Source of the DNA: Chara braunii
Taxonomy: Eukaryota > Streptophyta > Charophyceae > Charales > Characeae
Direction of reading: 5' to 3'
DNA length: 30,210 nt
Assembly: GCA_003427395.1 (NCBI GenBank)
Contig: BFEA01000418.1
Coordinates: 368,726 to 398,935, forward strand
Shown here piece after piece: positions 19,339-28,418 of this stretch (within the stretch, counting starts at the first letter, position 1; each line of letters opens with the position of its first letter). Made by a program: the position numbers and the translations under genes. The notes beneath the pieces are model-generated. The model was not told the DNA's origin and did no database searches. It worked only from the letters and a program-made list of their open reading frames with translations.

Positions 19339-19969
19339 GACCGAACGTTCCGGGGCCCTCGGGCTGGCCCCCGAACGTTCGGGCGTTCGGGCTCCCGTTC
19401 GGGGGCCGCCAGCTTCGGCCCCCGCCAAAAAATTGTTCTTGGCCTAAAAATAGGTGTTTTTTTCTGATGTTTTTTTTTTGAGTTCTCTATGATGTAGCCT
19501 ACAGGCCTGTAAATTTTGACGCCAATTGGCTAAGCCCAAAAAACATTAAAAATCGTCAAAGATGGGGGTGTCAAAACGTGCTCGCCCACTCAATATTTTG
19601 TTTTTTTTTCACTTTTCACTTTTTGTTTTCACTTTATTTCGGGGCCTTAACAATTTTATTATTTTTTGAAAACTTTTTAATGAGTTATTGATTATGTAAA
19701 CTACACATCTGTCAATTTTCAGGGCATTTGTCAATACCAAAAAATAATTAAAAATCGGCAAAGATGGCGGTGTCGAAAAGTGTTGGCACACTCACTCATT
19801 TTCATTCTCTTTTTATTTTTTCTTATTTTTATCACAGTGTTTATTTTCTGTATTTGACTTATAATTCAAATTTGGTAAGGAATTGGGATGTAGTGCCCAG
19901 GCAAATGTTGTTTAGTTGATTTTTCTCCATAACATTTTTTTTTTTTGGAATTTTTTGGAAAGTGTTTTA
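19339..19969 (+). mobile_element. Foldback/MITE-like element, copy A (+)
   Basis: The order is a GC-rich head full of CGAACG/CCGAACG motifs (19341-19430), then two related AT-rich modules about 200 bp apart carrying AAAGATGGGGGTGTC (19558) and AAAGATGGCGGTGTC (19759). It ends near GGAAAGTGTTTTATATA. The terminal CAGGGTTACCT of other copies is missing here. The copy is followed by (TA)n, CGTCACAAACGG, (TA)n and then copy B in the opposite orientation. No transposase is present, so it would be non-autonomous. Confidence 0.8.
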
Positions 19970-20022
19970 TATATATATATATATATATATCGTCACAAAC
20001 GGATATATATATATATATATCG
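19970..20022. repeat. (TA)n tracts around CGTCACAAACGG
   Basis: Two TA tracts flank the unique core CGTCACAAACGG at about 19990. The same core with the same TA flank occurs at 22641-22664 beside the hammerhead-like motif, where it continues into the ribozyme-like sequence. Confidence 0.8.
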
Positions 20023-20028
20023 AACCTA

Positions 20029-20742
20029 AACGCCCGAACGTACGGGACCCCTTCGGAAGGCGTTCGGCCGTTAGCGCTGAACGCAGAAAAAAAAAAAAAA
20101 AAAAAAAAAAACTTTCCAAAAAAGTACAAAAACAATATATGTTATGGAGAAAGATAAACTAAACAACATTTGTCTGGGCACTACATCCCAATTCTTTACC
20201 AAATTTGAATTAAGAATCAAATACAGAAAATAAATGCTATGATAAAAATAAAAAAAATAAAAAAAGAATTAAAATGAGTGAGTGTGCCAGCACCTTTTCG
20301 ACACCGCCATCTTTGCCGATTTTTAATTATGTTTTGGCATTCACAAATGCCCTAAAAATTTACAGATATGTACGTAGTTACATAATCAATAACTCATTAA
20401 AAAGTTTTTAACAAATAATAAAATGTTTAAGGCCCCGAAATAAAGTGAAAACAAAAAGTTAAAAGTGAAAAAAAAACAAAATAGTGAGTGGGCGAGCACG
20501 TTTTGACACCCCCATCTTTGACGATTTTTAATGTTTTTTTGGCTTAGCAGAATGGCTTTAAAATTTATAGGCGTAAGGGTTACATCATAGAGAACTCATA
20601 AAAAAACAATCAGAAAAAACAAGTTATTTTTGATCCTCAAAATTGTTTTTGGCGGGGGCCAAACCTGAAGGTGTTCGGCCCCCGAACGGGACCCCGAACG
20701 CCCGAATATTCGGGGGCCCCCCGAACGTTCGGTCAGGTAACC

Positions 20743-20745
<3 letters not shown>
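20029..20745 (-). mobile_element. Foldback/MITE-like element, copy B (-)
   Basis: The nearest to full-length copy, read on the minus strand: head CAGGGTTACCTGACCGAACG (20745 back to 20726), GC-rich domain, module a (inverted GATGGGGGTGTC near 20513), module b (inverted GATGGCGGTGTC near 20309), A/T spacer, and GC-rich tail with CCTTCCGAAGGGG (inverted, near 20050). Most of its length is inverted relative to copy A, making a roughly 1.4-kb palindrome with copy A. Its TIR lies directly against (TA)n. Confidence 0.82.

Positions 20746-20780
<35 letters not shown>
20746..20780. repeat. (TA)n microsatellite between copies B and C
   Basis: About 15 TA units separate the CCCTG end of copy B from the CAGGG end of copy C. 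Confidence 0.9.
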
Positions 20781-20781
<1 letters not shown>

Positions 20782-21139
20782 CAGGGCCGGCGTTCAGGAT
20801 GGGCCGAACGCCCGAACCTGGACACCCGAACGTACAAGACCCCTTCGGAAGGCGTCCGGCCATTCGGGCCGAACGCGGACCAAAAAAAAAAAAAAAAAAC
20901 AAAAAAAAAAAAACGTTTTGAAAAAATTCCGAAAAAAACTATGTTAGGGAGAAAAATAAACTTAACAACATTTGCCTGGGAACTACGTCCACATTCTTTA
21001 CCAAATTTGAATTAAAAATCAAATCCAGAAAATAAACACTAAGATTAAAATAAGAAAAAATAAAAAGAGAATTAACAAGAGTGAGTGTGCCAGCACCTTT
21101 TCGACACTGCCATCTTTGACGATTTTTAATTATTTTTTA
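20782..21139 (-). mobile_element. Foldback/MITE-like element, copy C (-), truncated
   Basis: Starts with CAGGGCCGGCGTTCAGG, the tail terminus, then the GC-rich tail, an A-rich tract and module b inverted (GACACTGCCATC near 21103). It breaks off at about 21139, where copy D begins in the other orientation. The terminal CAGGG shows that both ends of the element share this short inverted terminus. Confidence 0.78.
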
Positions 21140-21524
21140 CCAATAAGAATTAAAAACGCCGAAGATGGCGGTGTCAAAACGTGCTCGCTTACGTATTTTT
21201 TTATTTTTTACTTTTTGTTTTCACTTTAGTTCGGGGTCTAAACAATTTTATTATTTCTTAAAACTTTTTTAGTGGGTTTTGTATTATGTGAAGTACACAT
21301 CTGTGAATTTTCAGGGCATTTAGCTATGCAAAAACAAAATGAAAAATCGCCAAAGAGGGCGGTGTCGAAAACATGCTCACGCACTCACTAAATTTAATTC
21401 TCTTTTTATTTTTATTTATTTTTATTGTTAATATTTGTTTTTCGTATTTGATTTTGATTTTAAAATTGGCAAGGAATTCGGATGTAATGCTCAGGCAAAT
21501 CTTGTTTAATTTAGTTTTTTCCTG
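21140..21524 (+). mobile_element. Foldback/MITE-like element, copy D (+), modules only
   Basis: Contains modules a and b (GATGGCGGTGTCAAAACG near 21165 and the second with GGCGGTGTCGAAAAC near 21359) and the spacer ending GGATGTAATGCTCAGG. Head and tail are absent. It forms a palindrome with copy E around 21525. Confidence 0.75.
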
Positions 21525-22015
21525 ACCATTACATCCGAATTCCTTACCAAATTTGAAATAAAAATAAAATACGAAAAACGAATACTAATAATAAAAATAA
21601 ATAAAAATAAAAAGAGAATTAAATTTAGTGAGTGCGCGAGCATGTTTTCGACACCGCCATCTTTAGCAATTTTTCATTTTTTTTTGGCAGAGCTAAATGA
21701 CCTGAAATTTAAAGATTTGTACTTCACATAATATAAAACCCACCAAAAAAGTTTCAAAAAATAATAAAATTGTGTAGACCCCGAACTAAAGTGAAAATAA
21801 AAAGTAAAAAGTGAAAAAATACGTGGGCGAGCACATTTTGACACCGCCATCTTTGGCGATTTTTAATTCTTATTTGGCTTCGCCAAATGACTTGAAAATG
21901 TACAGGCATGTACCTCACGGCATAGAGAACTCACAAAACAAAATTAAGAAATAAATAATTATTTTTAGACCCCGAAATAATTTTGGGCGGGGGTCGAACG
22001 CCGTCGGGTTCGGAC
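21525..22015 (-). mobile_element. Foldback/MITE-like element, copy E (-)
   Basis: An inverted counterpart of D: CATTACATCCGAATTCCTTA, inverted module b (TCGACACCGCCATC), inverted module a (GACACCGCCATC near 21840), then a shortened GC-rich head (GGGCGGGGGTCGAACG) ending near 22013. It is inverted against copy F around a centre near 22020, where about 80 bp on each side are almost identical. Confidence 0.78.
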
Positions 22016-22019
22016 CTCG

Positions 22020-22634
22020 TACACAACAAAATATTTCGGGGCCTAAAGATGACGTGAGGTACATGCCTGTACATTTTCAAGTCATTTGGTGAAGCCAAAT
22101 AAGAATTAAAAATCGCCAAAGATGGCGGTGTCAAAACGTGCTCGCCCACGTATTTTTTCACTTTTTACTTTTTGTTTTCACTTTAGTTCGGGGTCTAAAC
22201 AATTTTGAAACTTTTTTAGTAGGTTTTGTATTATGTGAAGTACATATCTGTTAATTTTCAGGTCATTTAGCTGTGCAGAAAAAAATGAAAAATCGTCAAA
22301 GATGGCGGTGTCGAAAACATGCCCGCACACTCGGTAAATTTAATTTTCTTTTTATTTTTATTGATTTTTATTATTAGTATTTGTTTTCCGTATTTTATTT
22401 TTATTTCAAATTTGGTAAGGAATTCGGATGTAATGCTCAGGCAAATCTTGTTTAATTTCTTTTTCTCCATGACATATATATTTTTCAGATTTTTTTGATG
22501 GCTTTATTTTTATTTTATTTTATTTTTTTAGGGTCCGCGTTCGGCCCGAACGGTCGAACTTATCCCCAACGGGTCCCATACGTTCGGCCGTTCGGGTTCG
22601 GGCGTTCGGCCCGTCTCGAACGCTGGTTACCCTG
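22020..22634 (+). mobile_element. Foldback/MITE-like element, copy F (+) with complete tail
   Basis: Starts ATATTTCGGGGCCTAAAGAT, carries modules a and b (GATGGCGGTGTC near 22121 and 22301) and a complete GC-rich tail (GTCCGCGTTCGGCCCGAACG onward), ending GCTGGTTACCCTG at 22634. That end is the inverse of the head terminus CAGGGTTACC. (TA)n and the hammerhead-like region follow. Confidence 0.8.
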
Positions 22635-22649
22635 TATGTATATATATAT

Positions 22650-22777
22650 CGTCACAAACAGATATAGCCTCATGATGAGTCGGTGAAACTCCGACGAAAC
22701 AGTTTGTCACAGCTCCTTGTTTGTTGTCTTCTTCTCTCTCTCTGCCTACGGTTTACCGGGCAGTTCTGTTTGTGACG
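22650..22777 (+). repeat. Insert bounded by a perfect 13-bp inverted repeat, carrying the hammerhead-like motif
   Basis: CGTCACAAACAGA (22650-22662) is exactly inverted as TCTGTTTGTGACG (22765-22777). (TA)n lies outside on both sides. The interior holds the hammerhead-like sequence and a CT-rich stretch (TCTTCTTCTCTCTCTCTG). The left half alone occurs between copies A and B, so this 128-bp block looks like a discrete unit present at one junction and lost or absent at the other. Confidence 0.8.
22654..22724 (+). ncRNA. Hammerhead-ribozyme-like motif (type I topology, core not perfect)
   Basis: The core strings are TGATGA (22673-22678), a 5-bp stem II GTCGG/CCGAC with loop TGAAACT (22679-22695), GAAA (22696-22699), a mini stem III ACA-GTT-TGT (22699-22707) and GTC (22706-22708), with predicted self-cleavage after C22708. 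Stem I can form from AGC/GCT (22666-22668 with 22712-22714) and ACAAACA/TGTTTGT (22654-22660 with 22718-22724) around an internal loop. The short stem III is known from hammerheads of Penelope-like elements and retrozymes. However, the normally invariant C before TGATGA is A, and the pairs nearest the core do not form. This copy may be inactive. Confidence 0.55.
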
Positions 22778-22778
22778 T

Positions 22779-22816
<38 letters not shown>
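22778..22816. repeat. (TA)n microsatellite
   Basis: An AT tract between the hammerhead-bearing block and copy G. Confidence 0.85.
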
Positions 22817-22820
<4 letters not shown>

Positions 22821-23462
22821 AAGTTTTCCAAAACTTCTGAAACAAACATATGTTATGAAGAAAAATAAACTAAACAACATTTGCCCGGGCACTACATCCA
22901 GATTCTTTACCAAATTTGAATTAAAAATCAAATACAGAAAATAAACACTATGATAAAAATAAGAAAAAATAAAAAGAGAATTAAAATGAGTAAGTGTGCA
23001 AGCACCTTTTCGACACCGCCATCTTTGTCGATTTTTAATTATTTTTTGGCATTGAAAAATGCCCTGAAAATTCGCAGATATGTAGTTTACATAATCAATA
23101 ACTCATTAAAAAGTTTTAAAAAAATAATAAAATTTGTCAGGCCCCGAAATAACGTGAAAACAAAAAGTTAAAAGTGAAAAAAAACAAAATAGTGAGTGGG
23201 CGAGCATGTTTTGACACCCCCATCTTTGACGACTTTTTATGTTTTTTTGGCTTAGCAGAATGGCTTCGAAATTGATAGGCGTGTAGGTGACATCATAGAG
23301 AACTAAAAAAAAAAAGGTCGAAAAAAACATATTATTTTAGGCCCGGAAACAGTTTTTGGCGGTGGCCGAACCTGGAGGTGTTCGGCCCCCGAACGGGACC
23401 CCCACCGGCCGAACGTTCGGGGGCCAGCCCGAGGGCCCCTGTACGTTCGGTCAGGTAAACAT
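22817..23462 (-). mobile_element. Foldback/MITE-like element, copy G (-)
   Basis: Inverted module b (TCGACACCGCCATC near 23011), inverted module a (GACACCCCCATC near 23213) and the GC-rich head (GGCCGAACGTTCGGGGGCC near 23405) ending GTTCGGTCAGGTAAACATG. The terminus is mutated (GTAAACATG for GTAACCCTG) and leads into TA and TG repeats. No tail is present; the left edge starts at AAACAAGTTTTCC, next to (TA)n. Confidence 0.8.
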
Positions 23463-23531
23463 GTACATATATATATATATATATGTGTTTGTGTGTGTGT
23501 GTGTATGAAGGTGTGGGCGTGTGTGTATGTG
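23463..23531. repeat. (TA)n and (TG)n mixed microsatellite
   Basis: TA units turn into TG and TGTA-rich units ending GTGTGTATGTGTGG, just before repeat R copy 2. Confidence 0.85.
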
Positions 23532-23545
23532 TGGAAATCTTTCCT

Positions 23546-24003
23546 TTGCACACCGCCCTGCGTGACAGCAAGAAAGTGGCAGTGAGGCCAAGATAGTGGA
23601 AGCCTGACGCCAGGAGCGATACGACGCGCCTCACCCTATTACTCACCAGCAACTCACCGCACTACTCACCAAAAGCGAAGAAAAAAAGAACAGAACGCAA
23701 AGCGTTGTATCTTTCCATGTTCTAGTGAAAGGTTTATTCTCATTGTGCACATTTGCTGAGGAGTGGAGCAAGGCCCCAAGTAGGGAGGAGAATCTTCAAG
23801 CAAAACATGGAAAGGTACAACGCAATATTTTTTCCCCATTTCTTCTCGTGCTCCGAGCCCCGTCGCCACGGTCCAGAATTGCGCCTACTCAACTTGGAAC
23901 CGACCTCCTTGGGTCACTGAAATTGCTCTCGTCAACTCAAATAAAATGCATATACACTGCATGATATGCGTTGTATTCATTTACAACATATATGCCTTAT
24001 GTT
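23546..24003 (+). repeat. Dispersed repeat R, copy 2
   Basis: A direct counterpart of 18359-18815, with landmarks in the same order (listed there) and the same length. It differs by many substitutions and by loss of one ATAACGCA segment near 23950. The copies R1 and R2 bracket the foldback array. Function is unknown. Confidence 0.8.
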
Positions 24004-24012
24004 CGAGGGAAG

Positions 24013-24345
24013 AAGGTAACTGAGTTGGAGGTTGTGGGTTGGAGCCCCATGACCACATACGACACACTTCGTGTCAACCAGTTATGATGGTCCGCTTGGT
24101 ACTGTTGATTGGTATTTGTTGTGTTTATGACCTACATTGGGGCGAGCATGAGAGTGAGTGGGTTGTGTGTGGGAGAGTGTTGGCTATAGCCACTACTGCT
24201 ACCCGATGGGGGTTGGGGGAAGTAGATGGGAAGCGCAGCTATTGGCGAAATTCTCGGTCTTTCGGTTAGCCAGTCCCCCCCACCGGCGGCCTCACCCTAC
24301 TTCCTAACCATCGTTGATTAGGGCAGGGGGCAACGTTGTTGAGCG
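24013..24345 (+). repeat. tRNA-derived SINE-like repeat, copy 3
   Basis: An A-box-like TAACTGAGTTGG (24017-24028) and a B-box-like GGGTTGGAGCC (24036-24046) are only seven bases apart, so the tRNA-like head is internally deleted. The body matches 215-690: GAGAGTGAGTG near 24149, GGAGAGTGTTGGCT near 24171, CCCGATGGGGGTTGG near 24202, CCCCCCACCGGCGGC near 24277 and ATTAGGGCAGGGG near 24316. Confidence 0.6.
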
Positions 24346-25272
24346 CATGTGTCATGCAGAGGGACCCTCCTGCCCGAGTAACGCAAAATTTTGCAAGACT
24401 TTATCGCAAGAGAGGTTTGTCGCTCCAGTTGTGTGTATCAGTAGTACCTCTCGCGAACCCCTCCAACAGAATATAGGTTGCGCGAAGAACAACTCACCTT
24501 TGCCCAGGGGGCTCTCACAACACTTGGGCAGACCTATCCCCGTCTAACTACCGAACCACGTGTGAAAGCTTCTCGAGTGCAATTGCAGAGGTGACCCAAC
24601 TGCGGGCGTTTCTCATTCGTTGTAGCATAGGGGGTATGAACGGTCGAACGCCTTAATCAAACCAGCGCACGAACCGACGCTCCGGGGGCTGATCTTTTAA
24701 GTGCGGCTCTACACCGGTCGATTAGGACGGTCAATGTAACCACGCGATACACTTCGCAAAATAAAACCAGACTTCGTACGTAAATCGCACTTAGTCTTTT
24801 TTTTCATTTAACGACGAAATAAGCGGATCTCACGCTCGAGGCTTTGGATAAATAGCTCGACGACAAATAGTTTTTTCATATCGATTAAGCATGCATGAAA
24901 ATGCAAGCAGTCGTAGTGATGGCGTACTATGCGGTACCCATAACCACACGGTCCTCAATGATTTTGAGGATTCCCTTAGACACTCAAGTGTCGGCGGACA
25001 CGCGTCTTAAGAGGTTAATCTTTTGACGTTGGACAATCGTGAATGTGAGTGCGAAACCTACCCTCTTCGGCACCCGGAGGAAAAGTAGGCGATCTTCGTC
25101 CCTTTGTGGCGGCCAAACTCCTCCGACTTTGGCAACGGAGCTCCATCTATAGAAGTCTAAGATATCATCTCGTGTCCGGGGTCTTGTCTCAATGAATGCT
25201 TGCAATAAGACTTTTTATCTGATTTGTAGTTCAACAAAGCATTTTATTACTGAAAGATGGGGAATAATTGAT
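24346..25272. other. Unassigned mixed sequence
   Basis: About 0.9 kb with no recognised gene, RNA or repeat. A 73-residue minus-strand frame (24984-25205) has ordinary composition (an FIETRPRTRDDILDFYRW segment) and could be an exon or element remnant, but I cannot assign it. Base composition changes from balanced to strongly AT-rich at about 25200, where the mitochondrial-derived part starts. Confidence 0.4.
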
Positions 25273-25483
25273 ATAACAAATTTTGCACATAGATGGTTTT
25301 TTTCCACAAACCACAAGGATATAGGTGTTTTATATGTAATCTTTGGTTATGGGCACATGCTTCTCTGTACTAATTCGCATGAAATTAGCACAACCAGGAA
25401 ATCAATTTTTTGGTGGAAATCATCAACTTTATAATGTGTTAATAACAACTCACACTTTCTTAATGATCTGTGCGTTGTTGTGC
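25273..25483 (+). pseudogene. cox1: Mitochondrial cox1 fragment in the nuclear sequence (NUMT)
   Basis: Translation from 25273 gives the conserved N-terminus of cytochrome c oxidase subunit I (NFAHRWFFSTNHKDIGVLYV). After a short deletion at about 25342-25350 the frame changes and continues as [20 protein letters not shown] and [14 protein letters not shown]. Subunit I is the catalytic core of complex IV in the inner mitochondrial membrane. Only about 70 of some 520 residues remain, and the deletion breaks the frame. UGG is used for Trp. The flanks contain no further recognisable mitochondrial gene. This is a dead fragment, or less likely sequence from a real but misassembled organelle contig. 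Confidence 0.9.
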
Positions 25484-27678
25484 TAGATGTTTGCAACAGA
25501 TGCGCTTAGATACATCGAGGATCATGCATAGTTGTAGTCGGGTACATCCACAAAAGTTCGCTTGTGAGCATATGCTTAATTATCATCCGATATACCTTGC
25601 AACTTACTTGGCACGGGTGATCTTCTGACATTAAGTTGGATTGTTATGATTTACTTTGTTGTTGCAAGTCAGAGAGTTAGTGAAACAACATATCGACTCG
25701 TCCAATCATCTCATCGACTGTGAAATCAAGAAAGTTGTGTATGCAAAAACAAATAAGCGAATCAACTCCGTCACGTATCAAAACTTTTACTTGAAGTAAG
25801 TTTGCATCATCTCACACTTTGTTTGTGTTGTTTACCTTCTCCAAATTTGGTTGAGGTCAAAGGTGAAATGACTTCAACAATGCAATTTTTCAAATTGATT
25901 GTATGATATGTATGTATTTCTCTTTTTTTTATCTCCCACAAATCCCCCTCCTCGTGCCTTTTCGTGAGTCTTAAGTACTCACAGGCATGGTTTGTTGCTT
26001 TACCATTTTTTTGGATTTGTTAAGAATTATTGTTATATGTGTGGTGAACCAGAGTACCGTCATTGTTTGACTTTCAAAATGCACTAAAGGCAAAATGTTG
26101 AAAATATTGAATGTGTACAAACTAGTTATAGGGTCCGGTGGGGTGTATTATGTTTGATGTATGTCTGAAATATTTTTTCAAATTGTTTTTATGATTGCGC
26201 AAAAGTTGTTCCTCAGGAAACAAATTGAGTTCCTGTCATGTGTTTATTTTAAGCAATTGTGCCTTAGTAATAGAATTATGGAAGAGAACATTACCTTCTG
26301 GTGTTTCTTCCACTTGACACTAAGACGGAAGTTACCGGAATCCTAAGTAAAAACCAATAACCAATATGAGAACAATAAAATTCAGATAAAAAAAAATATT
26401 TCTCTACTAATAAAAGAAAAAACTATTTTCATATCCAAATGAATTATATTGCTATTTATTTTCATCAAAAAACAAATTGATTATTAAACGTAAATGTCTT
26501 TATTGTATTATCACCGATTTTGTCAAAATCAATACAACAGAGGTTTGTTATCACTTCCTTCGTTCATGTCTCTACCAATCGTTATAAGCGATGATATGAT
26601 ACTATTCGTGACATTTATTAGGAGGACGACATCCATTATATGGCGTTGGAGTTACATCGCTCATCTTGGTTATAAGAAGACCTCCTAACAGTAAACCACA
26701 TAAGGCGAAAATTATTTTTGTTCCAACCAATTGACTGTGACTAACACATAGAGCATCACTAGTGTCTCGAGCGCCCTGCTCTCTCTCCACATATGCCTAG
26801 TGGGAGGTATGCAAAAAAAGACTTGAAGCATTTAGTGCAGTTGGAGGTATTGCAGATTGTTGAGGGTTTAACCTTGTGACGAGTTGGCAAAAACATATGT
26901 TGACACATTCTGTCATGGATCATTTTTTTTCGGGATGCCCAACCCACCTCTATCCCCCTTTTTTCCGGCGACGGGTCGACGAGCTGTGAAAATCATGGGT
27001 GGTGTGGATGACCACCCATGGAGAAAGGCAAATTCAACAATATGTTTGATTGACATGACGCTAATTTGAAAAACTCCAATGACGAAAAACGAGAGGAACA
27101 AGGGCAAAGCATTGTACATATTTTATTTTCATGCCTTAAAATAGAAGGAAGTAGAGTAGTGAAACCACATGCATTTTTATAATGTTTTTAAAGCTTTTTA
27201 AGACATATGAAAAACACAAGGAGACACAACGACAAAAAAATTACATCGACATGAACCCATCATTTCACCATCATGAGACGATGTGAATTTTAACTTAATA
27301 GCGATTGAAAGACAATGGAAATGAAACAAGGAGAAAGAAAAGAGGTTGGAGGGTGACAAATGACTCTTGCAATGTTCTTTTTTCTTATCACATTCGTAGA
27401 TTTTTTTAATCATGCTTGCAATGTCATATACCCCAATTTAGCCTCCCCCGACCTTCATTGATGACCACTTGTTGAGTTTTGTCTTTGTACAATGTTCAGT
27501 GGACATCTGTGCTGCGACATAACGAAATATGGACTTGGTTTCTTATGGGCCACCATTCCATGCTTTTAAAATTTTGTCTTATTATCATAGCAGGTTATTA
27601 ACATTTTTTCAGGGAAGTCTAATGCGGAGTAGGACTATATATTTGAAGGCATTAATCCTTTTTTTTTTTCAATGATTT
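25484..27678. other. AT-rich region without recognised gene
   Basis: About 2.2 kb, AT-rich, with stops in all frames. It could be further decayed organellar or rearranged DNA, given cox1 on the left and rRNA on the right, but nothing else was recognised. A 62-residue minus-strand frame (26602-26790) holds a hydrophobic stretch (FALCGLLLGGLLI) resembling one membrane helix. It is too short to assign. Confidence 0.4.
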
Positions 27679-28120
27679 TCTGCAGGTTCACCTACGGAAA
27701 CCTCGTTACGACTTTTTCATCCTCTAAATCATAAGGTTCAATGAACTTTTCGCATCACCCCCAACTGCAAATCGTCGAGATCACCGAGATCCAGACACTT
27801 CGTCAAACCATTCAAGCGGTAGGAGCGACGGGCGGTGTATTCAAAGGGCATGGGCGTAATCAACTCGATTTGATGACTCACACTTACAAGGTATTCCTTG
27901 TTCAAGATCAATAATTACAACAATATACTCCTCTAACGATAAACCTTAAGAAGGCTACCTTGGCCTTTTGACCCAGATAAGCGACTCGTATGGTTCATTA
28001 GTGTAGTGCACGTGCAACTCATAACATCTAAGGGCATCACAAACCTGTTATTGCCTCAAACCTTTCTTGGTTAGTCGTCCAATATAACCTCTAAGAAGAT
28101 GACCACAATGAACGGTCCCT
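27679..28120 (-). pseudogene. 18S rRNA 3'-end fragment, decayed
   Basis: On the minus strand the sequence ends with the conserved 3' end of eukaryotic 18S rRNA (GGTTTCCGTAGGTGAACCTG at about 27702-27683). Before it lie AACCTTATGATTTAGAGGA, ACCGCCCGTCGCTCCTACCG (about 27842-27823), GCCCTTTGAATACACC, GAGGCAATAACAGG and GATGCCCTTAGATGTT, in the correct order and spacing. Many substitutions at normally invariant sites show that it is not functional; for example, GTACACACCGCCC reads GAATACACCGCCC. The 5' limit near 28120 is uncertain, and about 440 of 1,800 bases are present. Confidence 0.9.
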
Positions 28121-28418
28121 TGTAGTTATGAATGAGATATTAAGGAAACATTAATCCTCAACAATGTATGTTACGCGATATGATGTGAGAATTAATCCAA
28201 AATGACTAACCTTAATCCAAACTTACTGAGAGAAACCATGCAAATCTCTGCAACGTACTAAATGAAAAAAAAATGTTACTATTCAACATTAGGATGTGTT
28301 TTCATTGCATTCATAGAAAATTTATTCAGCGCTAGTGTGCGTACAATACAGTTCGACGTGCTTATCCGGTCATCGGCTCCAATCCCTCAGCAACTCTAAG
28401 GAGCTCCGACGAGTTAGC
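28121..28418. other. Unassigned sequence
   Basis: AT-rich, with TTAATCC repeated near 28152, 28193 and 28212. It could be a strongly diverged upstream part of the 18S fragment, but I cannot align it. Confidence 0.3.

Noticed and set aside
19339-20745. LTR retrotransposon reading of the copy A/B pair
   Set aside because: The terminal sequences are inverted, not direct, and no primer-binding site or polypurine tract was seen. A foldback/MITE reading fits better.
26602-26790. Membrane protein fragment on the minus strand
   Set aside because: One short hydrophobic stretch in 62 residues, with no family motif and no supporting neighbours.
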